Source: Acidimicrobiaceae bacterium (GTDB taxonomy: Bacteria > Actinomycetota > Acidimicrobiia > Acidimicrobiales > RAAP-2). Taken from it: a stretch of DNA of 64,000 nt. Shown piece after piece: positions 18,228-26,995 of the stretch; position 1 is the first letter of the stretch, and each line of letters opens with the position of its first letter. A program made the translations under genes and the position numbers. The DNA lies in contig PMFN01000030.1 in the NCBI GenBank assembly GCA_003155135.1, positions 86,476-150,475 of the forward strand. The letters run 5' to 3'. Under the pieces are notes generated by a model. That model did no database searches and was not told the DNA's origin. It saw nothing but the letters and a program-made list of their open reading frames with translations.

Positions 18228-19238
18228 ATGATGGGTCCGATGACGGGACCGTTTCGCAGGGTGAGGATCGGCCTCGGCCTCCTGGCACTAGTGCTGGTGG
18301 TCGGGACGGTGGGCTACCTCCTGTTCGGCTTCACCCTCATCAACGCCCTCTACCAGACGGTGAGCACGGTCACGACGGTCGGCTTCGCCACGCCCCACCC
18401 GCTCGGCACCGGGGGCAAGGCATTCACGGTCGTCCTGATCCTGGTGGGCGTGGGCACGGCGCTCTACACGTTCTCCGCCGTGCTCGAGTTGCTGATCGAA
18501 GGACATATGCGAGACCTCGTGAGGAGGCGACGGATGGAACGCGACATCGAGCGGATGCAAGGGCACGTGATCGTCTGCGGCTGGGGCCGCGTCGGTCGGG
18601 AGGTCGCCCATTTCCTGGTGAGCGCCGGGCACGATGTCGTGGTCATCGACCGTGACGCCGACAGGTTGGCCGAGATCCCCTACCCGAACGTCCTCGGAGA
18701 CGTCACAGAAGACGCGGTGCTGCTCAGAGCCGGGATCGGCCGGGCCGCCACGCTGGTTGCTGCGCTCGACACCGATGCGGACAACCTCTACGTCACGGTC
18801 GCCAGCAAGTCGATGCGCCCGGAGCTCCAGATCATCGCCCGCGCCCGGAGCGAGTCCTCTGAGCCCAAGCTCGTCCGGGCCGGTGCCGATCGGGTGGTGA
18901 ACCCCCAACAGCTCGGTGGGGACCGCATGGCCGCCTTCGTGACCCAACCGAACGTCGTGGACTTCGTCGACGTGGTCATGCACGACGGCACCCTCAAATT
19001 CCGGCTCGAGGACCTCATGGTGTCGTCCGACTCGCACCTCGTGGGCAGCACCCTGCGCTCGGCGCACCTCCGTGACCGCACGGGCGCCCTCGTCCTCGCC
19101 ATCCGCCGGCCCGACGGCCGGTTCCTCACGAACCCCTCGCCCGAGGACACCATCGAGGCAGGCGACGTTCTGATCAGCGTCGGGACCGCCGAGCAGCTCG
19201 AGGCTCTCTCGGCGTTCGCCGCCCAGCTCGACCCCTGA
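18228..19238 (+). CDS. Two-TM potassium channel with RCK (TrkA-N/TrkA-C) domains
   Basis: This is a MthK-like K+ channel of 336 residues. TM1 spans about 11-33, the pore loop reads TVSTVTTVGFATPH (filter at 49-54), and TM2 spans about 63-88. A cytoplasmic RCK domain follows: HVIVCGWGRVGREVA is the Rossmann nucleotide-binding loop, and a TrkA-C domain ends the protein. The filter is TVGFA instead of the usual TVGYG; Phe at the Tyr position occurs in some prokaryotic channels, but Ala after it is unusual. Three clustered ATGs (18228, 18231, 18240) can start it. Confidence 0.9.
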   Translation: MMGPMTGPFRRVRIGLGLLALVLVVGTVGYLLFGFTLINALYQTVSTVTTVGFATPHPLGTGGKAFTVVLILVGVGTALYTFSAVLELLIEGHMRDLVRRRRMERDIERMQGHVIVCGWGRVGREVAHFLVSAGHDVVVIDRDADRLAEIPYPNVLGDVTEDAVLLRAGIGRAATLVAALDTDADNLYVTVASKSMRPELQIIARARSESSEPKLVRAGADRVVNPQQLGGDRMAAFVTQPNVVDFVDVVMHDGTLKFRLEDLMVSSDSHLVGSTLRSAHLRDRTGALVLAIRRPDGRFLTNPSPEDTIEAGDVLISVGTAEQLEALSAFAAQLDP

Positions 19239-19294
19239 GGGCCCGACCACGGCGCAGGCTCGGGAGGGTGACAACCGCTCGCTAGGTTGGCCGG

Positions 19295-22240
19295 GTGGCG
19301 TCACCGGGACCAGAGGAGCTCGGCCGCGGCGTCGTCGTACTCCCCGGCCAGCAACCGCCGGCCCCCTGGGCGTCGGTCCCAAAGGTGCTCCTCGGGCCAG
19401 CCGAGCTCGAGGAGCCGGCGACCGTGGTCGAGACCCTCCACCGGGCGTGGCTGGCCCGCCGGCGCGTGGTGGTGGAGCTCGCGGCCGATCCCGGGGCGCT
19501 GCGGGAGGCCGAGCGCTGCGAGCAGCCCGTCTACGAGATCCAGCCGTCGTTCGAGTTCTCCCGCGAGCGCCTGCAGTTCCTCGTCTGGGCCAACAACTAC
19601 GACGCGCGCGGTGGCGAGCCCATCTGGTGGCACGGGCGCAAGGCTGCCCGCCGCCTCGGCTCGGACGGTGTCACGCAAGGCGGAGAGGCCGACGTCACGC
19701 TGGCCGACGGCACCCCCCTCTTCGTCGACGGCGGCCCGGCCGACCCACCGCCCGTCGCCTCGGGTCTCGGCGTCGTCCACCGATGGAGCGCCGACGCCGG
19801 GCGCCTCGATCCGGTGGGGCAGCGGCCGCCCGCCGCCGAGCTGGCCCCCGACCAACTCGCCGCGGTGGGGCACCGCTCGGGTGCAGTGCGGGTCATCGCG
19901 CCGGCAGGTTCGGGCAAGACGCGGGTGCTGACCGAACGGTTGCGCCATGTGCTCGGCGAGCGCTGTGCCCACCCGGCGACGGTGAGCGCGCTGGCCTATA
20001 ACGCCAAGGCTGCCGAGGAGATGCGCCAGCGCTGCGCCGACCTCCTCGGGCCGGGCGGCCCCCACGTGCGGACCTTGAATGGCATCGGCCTGTGGATCTG
20101 CGCCGAGTTCTCCGAGGGACGCGTACGCGTCCTCGAAGAGGCCGACGTGCGCGAGCTGTGCCAGGGGGTCTTCAGCATCCGCCGCCAGGCCAACACCGAC
20201 ACGGTGGCCCCCTACATCGACGCACTGTCCGTTGTCCGCCTGGGCCTCAACCGGCCAAAGGAGGTCGAAGACGCCATCCCTGACGCGGCCGGGATCGCCG
20301 AGGGATTCGACCGCTACCGCCAGGCTCTCCACGAGCTCGGTGCGGTCGACTTTGACGAGCAGATCTACCGGGCCATCGAGATCCTGCTCGCCGACCCGCA
20401 CGCGCGTGCGACGGCGCAGTCGCAGTGCCGGCGTCTGCTGGTGGACGAGTTCCAGGACCTCACCCCTGCCCACCTGCTGCTGATCCGCCTCCTGTCGGCG
20501 CCGGGCTACGACTGCTTCGGTGTGGGCGACGACGATCAGGTCATCTATGGGTACTCGGGGGCCACACCCGAGTACCTGATCGACTTCGACCGCTACTTCC
20601 CGGGTGCCGTCAGCCACCCACTCGAGGTGAATTACCGGTGCCCGCCGGCGGTGGTCGGGGCGGCGCGCCACCTCCTGTCGCACAACCGGCGCCGGGTGCA
20701 AAAGACCGTCCGGGCGGCACCGGGCCGCACCGACGACGTGCCCTCGATCGGCGGCCCGCTGTCGGGGGCTGGACCGGTCGCGGTGCGGTCGGGGAGCGGT
20801 GCCGCGCTCGCCGACCTCGCCGTCGAGGTCATCGGTGGGTGGACTGCGGCCGGCGCGCGGCCGTCGGACATCGCCGTGCTCGCCCGCGTCAACGCCGCGC
20901 TGCTGCCGGTGCAGGTGGCGTGCATGGAGTCGGGCGTTCCCTGCAGCACACCCCTCGGCCCGTCCGTGCTCGGCCGCACCGGCATCCGTACGACGTTCGC
21001 GTACATGCGGATCGGCGCGGATCCGGGGCACATCGCACGCGAGGACATCCGCGACACGATCCGTCGACCGTCGCGGGGCATCTCCCCGATGGTGGCCGAC
21101 ATGGTGACCGAGCGCCCGTGGACCTCGGTCGAGGACATCCGCCGCCTCGCCGGCCGCCTGTCGGGCCGCGACGTCCCCAAGCTCGAGCGCTACGCGGACG
21201 ACCTCGGCCGGGTGGTGGCCGCGACCGGGCGCTCGACGGCCGCTGCACTGCGGGCCATCCGCACCGGGGTCGGCCTGGGCGACACCATGGACGTCCTGGA
21301 CTCGTCGCGGCGCGAGGCCGACCGCTCGACGCACGCCGACGATCTCGCGGCGCTCGAGTCGGTAGCGGCGCTGCATCCCGACGCAGCGACGTTCGAGGCA
21401 TGGCTGCGCGGCGTGCTCGGGCGTCAACCGCCCGGCGATGACGTCGTGCTGCTCTCGACGGTGCACCGCATCAAAGGCAAGGAGTGGGACCACGTCGTCG
21501 TCTTCGGCGCCTCGGCCGGTCTCTTCCCCCACCGACTCAGCGACGACGAGGAGGGTGAGCGCCGTGTCTTCCACGTGGCGCTGACACGTGCGCGCACGCA
21601 GGTCTGCGTGCTCGCCGACGCCGACGCGCCCTCGGGCTTCGTGGCGGAGCTCTCCTCGGACGCCCCCGCGGCCGCTGGCGGCCCCGACGGTGACGGACCC
21701 GAGCCGAGGTGGATGGACCGCCGCAGCGCCGGCTCGAGCGCCCGCGGCGGCCGAGCCCCGGCCCGCGCCGCCAAGGGAGCCAAGCGGACCGCGGCGCGAG
21801 CGCTCCCTGCCACGCCGACGGTGGCAGCGGTCGTCGGCCTCGTCATGGAGCACGGCGGCCACCGTGGCGCCGTCGTCGAGGTGTCCGACACCGGGGTCCG
21901 CTGGGAGGTCGGTGAGGCCCGGGTGCAGTTGGCCTTCGGCGCCGACGTGGTCGTGGACGGGCGAACCGCCACGCTGGTCGCCCCCAGTGCAGATGACGGC
22001 GAACCGGGGCCGGCTGCCGCCGCCGCCGAAGAGGCGCTGCGCGCGTGGCGGCTCGCCACGGCCCGCCAGGAGTCGGTCCCGGCCTATGTGGTCTTGAACG
22101 ACAAGGAGCTGACCGGCATCTCGGCGCGGCTGCCCTCAACGCTCTCGGAGCTGGCCGACTGCCGGGGGATGGGACCACTGCGCCTGGAGCGCTGGGGCGA
22201 CGAGATCCTTGCCCTGCTCGACGACGCCCGATCGACCTGA
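19295..22240 (+). CDS. UvrD/PcrA-like SF1 DNA helicase with C-terminal HRDC domain
   Basis: This is a 981-residue DNA helicase. A 190-residue N-terminal extension, not part of the core fold, precedes Walker A (APAGSGKTR, near residue 205). Further helicase motifs are LVDEFQDL (II), GDDDQVIYGYSGA (III), VNYRCPP (IV), VHRIKGKEWDHV (V) and ALTRARTQV (VI). The last 70 residues, PAYVVLNDKELTGISARLPS and on to GMGPLRLERWGDEIL, form an HRDC domain, as in actinobacterial UvrD2-type helicases. A likely role is repair or restart of DNA ends. The GTG start was chosen because it opens the conserved frame. Confidence 0.9.
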   Translation: MASPGPEELGRGVVVLPGQQPPAPWASVPKVLLGPAELEEPATVVETLHRAWLARRRVVVELAADPGALREAERCEQPVYEIQPSFEFSRERLQFLVWANNYDARGGEPIWWHGRKAARRLGSDGVTQGGEADVTLADGTPLFVDGGPADPPPVASGLGVVHRWSADAGRLDPVGQRPPAAELAPDQLAAVGHRSGAVRVIAPAGSGKTRVLTERLRHVLGERCAHPATVSALAYNAKAAEEMRQRCADLLGPGGPHVRTLNGIGLWICAEFSEGRVRVLEEADVRELCQGVFSIRRQANTDTVAPYIDALSVVRLGLNRPKEVEDAIPDAAGIAEGFDRYRQALHELGAVDFDEQIYRAIEILLADPHARATAQSQCRRLLVDEFQDLTPAHLLLIRLLSAPGYDCFGVGDDDQVIYGYSGATPEYLIDFDRYFPGAVSHPLEVNYRCPPAVVGAARHLLSHNRRRVQKTVRAAPGRTDDVPSIGGPLSGAGPVAVRSGSGAALADLAVEVIGGWTAAGARPSDIAVLARVNAALLPVQVACMESGVPCSTPLGPSVLGRTGIRTTFAYMRIGADPGHIAREDIRDTIRRPSRGISPMVADMVTERPWTSVEDIRRLAGRLSGRDVPKLERYADDLGRVVAATGRSTAAALRAIRTGVGLGDTMDVLDSSRREADRSTHADDLAALESVAALHPDAATFEAWLRGVLGRQPPGDDVVLLSTVHRIKGKEWDHVVVFGASAGLFPHRLSDDEEGERRVFHVALTRARTQVCVLADADAPSGFVAELSSDAPAAAGGPDGDGPEPRWMDRRSAGSSARGGRAPARAAKGAKRTAARALPATPTVAAVVGLVMEHGGHRGAVVEVSDTGVRWEVGEARVQLAFGADVVVDGRTATLVAPSADDGEPGPAAAAAEEALRAWRLATARQESVPAYVVLNDKELTGISARLPSTLSELADCRGMGPLRLERWGDEILALLDDARST

Positions 22241-22319
22241 GCCGGAACCGTCCGCCGTTTGGCCCCTCGGTCGTGTGCCGCGCCTGAACGCGTCGGCGGT
22301 GCGCCGATACCCTGCGGTC

Positions 22320-24074
22320 ATGGAGGAACTCCGCGTCGGTGACCCGAAGGAGGTGGGCCCCTACCGACTGCTGCGGCGCATCGGGTCGGGCGGAATGGGG
22401 GTTGTCTACCTGGCCGCCGCACCGGGCGGTGGCGACGTGGCGCTCAAGCTCATCCGGCCGGACCTGGCGAGCGACGCCGACTTCCGCAGCCGCTTCCGCC
22501 GAGAGGTCGATGCCGGCCGGCGGGTCGGGGGGCTCTGCACGGCGCGCTACCTCGACGCCGACACGAAGGCCGACCAGCCCTTCCTCGTGACCGAGTACGT
22601 CCCGGGCGGGAACCTCGCCGACTTCGTGGCACAGCACGGCCCGCTCGCCGACGAGCAGCTGGCCGGTCTGGCCGTCGGGCTGGCCGAGGCCATCGTCGCC
22701 ATGCACGCCGCCGGCGTGATCCACCGCGACATCAAGCCCTCGAACGTGCTGCTGGCAGCGAGCGGCCCCAAGCTCGTCGACCTCGGCATCGCCCACGCAG
22801 TGGACGCGACCGCGCTCACCCAGGTCGGGCTGGTGATGGGGACGCCGCCATGGATGGCGCCCGAGCAGGCGCTCGGGGAGCGCGTGAGCAGCGCAGCCGA
22901 CGTGTTCGCCTGGGGCGCGACCGTCGCCTTCGCCGCCACCGGCAGGCCCCCGTTCGGAGAGGGACGCCCCGAGGCGGTCCTCTACCGGGTCGTGCACGAG
23001 GCGCCCGACCTCGCCGGCATCTCGCCGCGGCTCGGCGCGCTCGTCGCCCGCACCCTCGAGAAAGACCCCGCGGCGCGTCCGGCTCCCGAGCAGCTGCTCG
23101 TCGAGGTGGTGCGCGCCGCCATGGCCGGGCAGCTGCCGCCGGGCGATACCGAGGCGATGGCCGCCGTGGCGCTCGAGGGCACCTGGCGGCATGGCTCGAC
23201 CACGCAGCTGCGCCCGGCGGCCTCCTCGACGGCGACCCGCCCCCGGCGGCACCGGCGGCTGCTCTGGGCGGCGGCGGCGGTCGTGCTGCTGGCGGCCTTC
23301 GGCGGTGGGCTCCTCTACGCGCGCAACGAGAGCCCGTCATCCAAGGTGGCGGCACCGGGGGGCGGCGCGCCGGCGAGCCGAGCCTCGTCGTCGACCACGA
23401 CGACGACCGGTCCCGCCCGGCCGCCCTCGGCCATGACGTCGGCGAGCCTGCCGGTCGTCACATGCCCGACAGCGAACGGCATCGGCGTGGCCCCGACCGT
23501 CACGCCACCGTCCTCGCAGACCGTGAGCGTCCCCCGGGCGCTCGTGAGCCAGCTCGCGGTCTTCGCCGACGACCAGGGGGTGATGGAGCTTCTCGGTCCG
23601 CGCGGCTGGGACTGCAGCGGTGACTACGGCGCCGACGGGTCAGGCGGCGTGCAGATCTACCCCGCCGACCAGACCGACCCGTCGACCTCCTCGTTCGAGG
23701 CCTCGCCCGCCGAGGCCATCGAGGCCAGCCAGACCTCGGCCTGCGACGGCTGCAGGGAGCAGCAGGCGTGCCCGCTCTTCACGTCGGCGGCCAACGACTT
23801 CGAGAACGACTTCGGGTCGAGCTGCCCCGACGCGCGGCCCTCGGCCGAGTCCGTCGAGCAGCTCGGCGGCGGTGTCGTCGGGTTCGAGGACCCGCCCGGC
23901 GTCGCCGGTGACGGCAACCCGTCAGGCGGCCCGTATCCGGCGAACGGGGTCATGACCTATTACAGCGGCGACCAGAACGGGAGCTGGATGGAGACGTGCA
24001 CGCTGCCGAGCGCCGAGAAGGCACTCTGCACCGCGGTGCTCGACAACTTCGTCTCGGCGTACGGGACCGACTGA
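22320..24074 (+). CDS. Membrane Ser/Thr protein kinase (PknB-like) with extracytoplasmic domain
   Basis: This is a Hanks-type kinase of 584 residues. GSGGMGVVYLA is the P-loop, with the VALKL lysine after it. VIHRDIKPSNVLL is the catalytic loop, the metal-binding DFG is DLG (KLVDLGIAHA), and MAPEQALGE closes the activation segment. A single transmembrane helix (about 312-335) follows, then a 250-residue outside domain with several cysteines and no PASTA repeats. The sensory ligand is unknown. The gene follows the helicase by 79 bp but may have its own promoter. Confidence 0.9.
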   Translation: MEELRVGDPKEVGPYRLLRRIGSGGMGVVYLAAAPGGGDVALKLIRPDLASDADFRSRFRREVDAGRRVGGLCTARYLDADTKADQPFLVTEYVPGGNLADFVAQHGPLADEQLAGLAVGLAEAIVAMHAAGVIHRDIKPSNVLLAASGPKLVDLGIAHAVDATALTQVGLVMGTPPWMAPEQALGERVSSAADVFAWGATVAFAATGRPPFGEGRPEAVLYRVVHEAPDLAGISPRLGALVARTLEKDPAARPAPEQLLVEVVRAAMAGQLPPGDTEAMAAVALEGTWRHGSTTQLRPAASSTATRPRRHRRLLWAAAAVVLLAAFGGGLLYARNESPSSKVAAPGGGAPASRASSSTTTTTGPARPPSAMTSASLPVVTCPTANGIGVAPTVTPPSSQTVSVPRALVSQLAVFADDQGVMELLGPRGWDCSGDYGADGSGGVQIYPADQTDPSTSSFEASPAEAIEASQTSACDGCREQQACPLFTSAANDFENDFGSSCPDARPSAESVEQLGGGVVGFEDPPGVAGDGNPSGGPYPANGVMTYYSGDQNGSWMETCTLPSAEKALCTAVLDNFVSAYGTD

Positions 24075-24117
24075 GTTCGCAGCGCCGAGCGGCGCATGGC
24101 CCGACCGGCCTCATCGG

Positions 24118-25266
24118 TCACTCCTCGAGCTGGTGCTCGAGGCCGCGCACCGCTTCGATGAACTCGTCGATCATGTCGAAGACAACCTGGGCCGCCGACT
24201 TCGTCTCGTTCATCGTGCCGACGACCTGCCCCACGAAGTAATTTGCGAGCTCCTCGGCACCCGAGCCCTTGCGGTAGGCGGCCCGGTCGATGCGTGCCAA
24301 CGCCTCGTCGACGAGGATGGGCTGGATGGGCATCCCGAGCGGCATCGGGGTCGCCGGATCGTCCCACTCCCTCGTCCAGGCGCTCGTGAGCTGGCGGGCG
24401 GGCTTGCCGGTACGCGACCGCGACCGGACGGTGTCCGAAGAGGTCGCTGCCAGGAACTTCTCCTTCACAACGGGGTGCGTCTCGGCCTCCTCGGTGGTCA
24501 GCCAGACCGAGCCGCACCACACGCCCTGGGCACCGAGTGCCATGGCGGCGGCCATCTGCCGGCCGCGCCCGATTCCACCTGCGCCGAGCACCGGCACCGG
24601 GGCGACGGCGTCGACGATCTCGGGGATCAGGACCATCGACCCGATCTCACCGGTGTGGCCTCCGGCCTCGGACCCCTGGGCGATGATGATGTCGACCCCG
24701 ACGGCGACGTGGCGCTCGGCGTGCTGCGCCTTGCCGGCCAGCGCGCCGAGGAGCCGGCCCTCTTCCTTTACGCGCTCGATCATGTGCGGGGGCGGCGGGC
24801 CCAGTGCGTTCACCACGAGGGACGGCGCATGCGCCAGGGCGACGTCGAGCAGAGGTCCCGCCTGGCTCTCCGAGAACGGGGCAGCCGTGGCGCTGGCGTG
24901 GGCCATCTGGCCGTGGCGACCCTCCTCGCCCTCGGGGAACGCCGGCACGTCATAGCGCCGGAGGATGTCCTCGACGAAAGCGACGTGCTCGGCGGGGATC
25001 AGCTGGGCGATGTCGGCCAGCGTGTAGCCGCCGGCGTCGGAGCCGGCGTACTTCGCCGGCACGATGACGTCGACACCGTAGGGACGGCTCCCCACCTGCG
25101 CCTCGATCCAGTCGAGGTCGACCTCGAGCTGCTCGGGTGAGTGCGCGACCGCCCCGAGTACCCCCATGCCTCCGGCCCGGGTAACGGCGGCCACGACGTC
25201 GCGGCAGTGGGTGAACGCCAGGATCGGGACGTCGATCCCCAGCATCTCGGTGATGGCGGTCCTCAT
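24118..25266 (-). CDS. Nitronate monooxygenase (2-nitropropane dioxygenase-like, FMN)
   Basis: This TIM-barrel flavoprotein has 382 residues. The FMN-phosphate site GSEAGGHTGEIGSM and the later PVLGAGGIGRGRQMAAAMALGAQGVWCGS are family hallmarks; His in GGHTG is the usual catalytic base of class I enzymes. It would oxidise nitronates, though many family members have other roles in lipid or terpenoid catabolism. It is divergent from the acyl-CoA carboxylase operon and probably shares its operator region. GGGGGAG precedes ATG 25266; the upstream in-frame ATG lies in the promoter. Confidence 0.88.
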   Translation of the reverse strand: MRTAITEMLGIDVPILAFTHCRDVVAAVTRAGGMGVLGAVAHSPEQLEVDLDWIEAQVGSRPYGVDVIVPAKYAGSDAGGYTLADIAQLIPAEHVAFVEDILRRYDVPAFPEGEEGRHGQMAHASATAAPFSESQAGPLLDVALAHAPSLVVNALGPPPPHMIERVKEEGRLLGALAGKAQHAERHVAVGVDIIIAQGSEAGGHTGEIGSMVLIPEIVDAVAPVPVLGAGGIGRGRQMAAAMALGAQGVWCGSVWLTTEEAETHPVVKEKFLAATSSDTVRSRSRTGKPARQLTSAWTREWDDPATPMPLGMPIQPILVDEALARIDRAAYRKGSGAEELANYFVGQVVGTMNETKSAAQVVFDMIDEFIEAVRGLEHQLEE

Positions 25267-25304
25267 TGGTGTCTCCCCCGTGCGCGGCCCGATTGACCCG
25301 GTTA

Positions 25305-25345
25305 GACCGGTCATGTTGACGGTCAGATATTACCGTAGTTAGTAT
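25305..25345 (+). promoter_or_regulatory. Leaderless promoter with palindromic operator of the acyl-CoA carboxylase operon
   Basis: TTGACG (25316-25321) and TAGTAT (25340-25345) are spaced by 18 bp. The GTG start of the carboxylase gene lies 7 nt after the -10 box, with no Shine-Dalgarno sequence, so the transcript is likely leaderless. ACGGT-N8-ACCGT (25319-25336) fills the spacer, and the palindrome GACCGGTC (25305-25312) lies just upstream. The TetR protein of the operon is a candidate ligand (inference). Confidence 0.6.
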
Positions 25346-25351
25346 CACGGG

Positions 25352-26995
25352 GTGAGGCCAGCCTCCCCTGCACCGCAGCTCCGCTCGAAGGTGGATCCCG
25401 CGGCCGAGCAATTCGGCCGCAACCGCGGCGACATGCTCGAGCAGCTCGGTGTCATCGACGCCCTGCTCGACGAGGCGGCGGCGGGCGGTGGGCAAAAGGC
25501 CATGGACCGGATGCGCTCCCGGGGCAAGATGCCCGTGCGCGAGCGCATCGCGGCGGTCCTCGACCCGAACAGCCCCTTCCTCGAAATCTCGCCGCTCGCG
25601 GGCTACGGCTCGGACTACGCCCTCGGTGGCGGGATGGTGATCGGCATCGGTGTGATCGCCGGCACCGAGTGCGTCATCTTGGCCAATGATCCCTCCGTGC
25701 TCGGGGGCGCGCTCACGCCCTATGCGTGGAAGAAGTGGGCACGGGCCCTCGAGATCGCGCGGGACAACCGCATGCCGTATGTGAGCTTCGTCGAGTCCGC
25801 TGGCGCCGACCTGCGGGTCGAGACCGACAACGGCGGCGGCCGCAAGGTCAACACCACCCACTTCGCCGAGAGCGGCCGGTTCTTCTACGAGCTCATCGAG
25901 CTCTCCAAGATGAGGATCCCGACGGTTTGCGTGGTCTTCGGCTCCTCGACGGCGGGCGGGGCCTACCAGCCGGGCCTGTCGGACTACAACATCGTGGTGA
26001 AGGGGCAGTCGAAGATCTTTCTCGCCGGGCCACCCCTGGTCAAGATGGCGACGGGGGAGGAGTCCGACGACGAGTCGCTCGGCGGTGCGGCGCTCCACGC
26101 CGAGGTCTCCGGCCTCGGCGACTATTTCGCCGAGGACGAGATGGACGCGCTGCGCATCTGCCGGGAGGTGGTCTCGCACCTCAACTGGCGCAAGGCCGGG
26201 CCCGAGGCGCTGCTCCCGGCGGAAGAGCCCGCCTATGACGCCGAGGAGCTGCTCGGCCTGGTCAGCCGGGACCTGCGCCAGCCGGTCGACGTGCGCGACG
26301 TCATCGCCCGGGTGGCCGACGGATCCCGGTTCGAGGAGTTCAAGGCCCGCTACGGCCCCACCGTCGTGTGCGGCTGGACCCGTATCCACGGCTACCCGGT
26401 CGGCGTGCTCGGCAACAACGGGGTGATCTACCCCGACGCCGCCGAGAAGGCCGCCCACTTCATCCAGCTGTGCAACCAGATCGACGTGCCGCTGCTCTTC
26501 CTCCAGAACATCACCGGCTACATCGTCGGGCGCGAGTTCGAAGCGGCGGGGATCATCAAGAAGGGCTCCCAGATGCTCAACGCGGTGAGCAACTCGACGG
26601 TGCCGCACCTCACGGTCATCATCGGCGCCTCCTACGGCGCGGGCACCTACGGGATGTCGGGCCGGGCGTTCGGGAACCGCTTCACCTTCTTGTGGCCGAC
26701 CGCCAAGATCGCCGTCATGGGCCCCAAGCAGATCGCTGGGGTCATGTCCATGGTCCGCCGGGGCCGGGCCGCGCGCGAGGGCCTCGAGTTCGACGAGGAG
26801 GAAGACGCGCAGATCGTCGCCATGGTCGAGGAGATCCAGGAACGGGGGTCCCTCGCGCTCGCAGCCACCGGCGCGATCAGTGACGACGGGATCATCGACC
26901 CGCGCGACACGCGCACCGTGCTCGGGCTGTGCCTGTCGGTGGTGCGCAACCGGCCGATCGCCGGGGCCGAGGGCTACGGGGTGTTCCGGCTGTGA
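25352..26995 (+). CDS. Acyl-CoA carboxylase beta (carboxyltransferase) subunit
   Basis: This is the carboxyltransferase of a biotin-dependent acyl-CoA carboxylase, 547 residues. It has the two crotonase-like halves: FGSSTAGGAYQPGLSDYNIVV in the N-half, and PLLFLQNITGYIVGREFEAAGIIKKG then IIGASYGAGTYGMSGRAF in the C-half. This matches methylcrotonyl/geranyl-CoA carboxylases (MccB/LiuB/AtuC). It forms the catalytic core with the next gene, overlapping by GTGA. The context with AtuA points to branched or terpenoid acyl-CoA, but leucine-type substrates remain possible. Confidence 0.9.
   Translation: MRPASPAPQLRSKVDPAAEQFGRNRGDMLEQLGVIDALLDEAAAGGGQKAMDRMRSRGKMPVRERIAAVLDPNSPFLEISPLAGYGSDYALGGGMVIGIGVIAGTECVILANDPSVLGGALTPYAWKKWARALEIARDNRMPYVSFVESAGADLRVETDNGGGRKVNTTHFAESGRFFYELIELSKMRIPTVCVVFGSSTAGGAYQPGLSDYNIVVKGQSKIFLAGPPLVKMATGEESDDESLGGAALHAEVSGLGDYFAEDEMDALRICREVVSHLNWRKAGPEALLPAEEPAYDAEELLGLVSRDLRQPVDVRDVIARVADGSRFEEFKARYGPTVVCGWTRIHGYPVGVLGNNGVIYPDAAEKAAHFIQLCNQIDVPLLFLQNITGYIVGREFEAAGIIKKGSQMLNAVSNSTVPHLTVIIGASYGAGTYGMSGRAFGNRFTFLWPTAKIAVMGPKQIAGVMSMVRRGRAAREGLEFDEEEDAQIVAMVEEIQERGSLALAATGAISDDGIIDPRDTRTVLGLCLSVVRNRPIAGAEGYGVFRL

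Noticed and set aside
19301..21862. Very long open frame antisense to the helicase gene
   Set aside because: It mirrors the codon pattern of a clear helicase gene in high-GC DNA, is Arg/Ala/Gly-rich and has no known motif.
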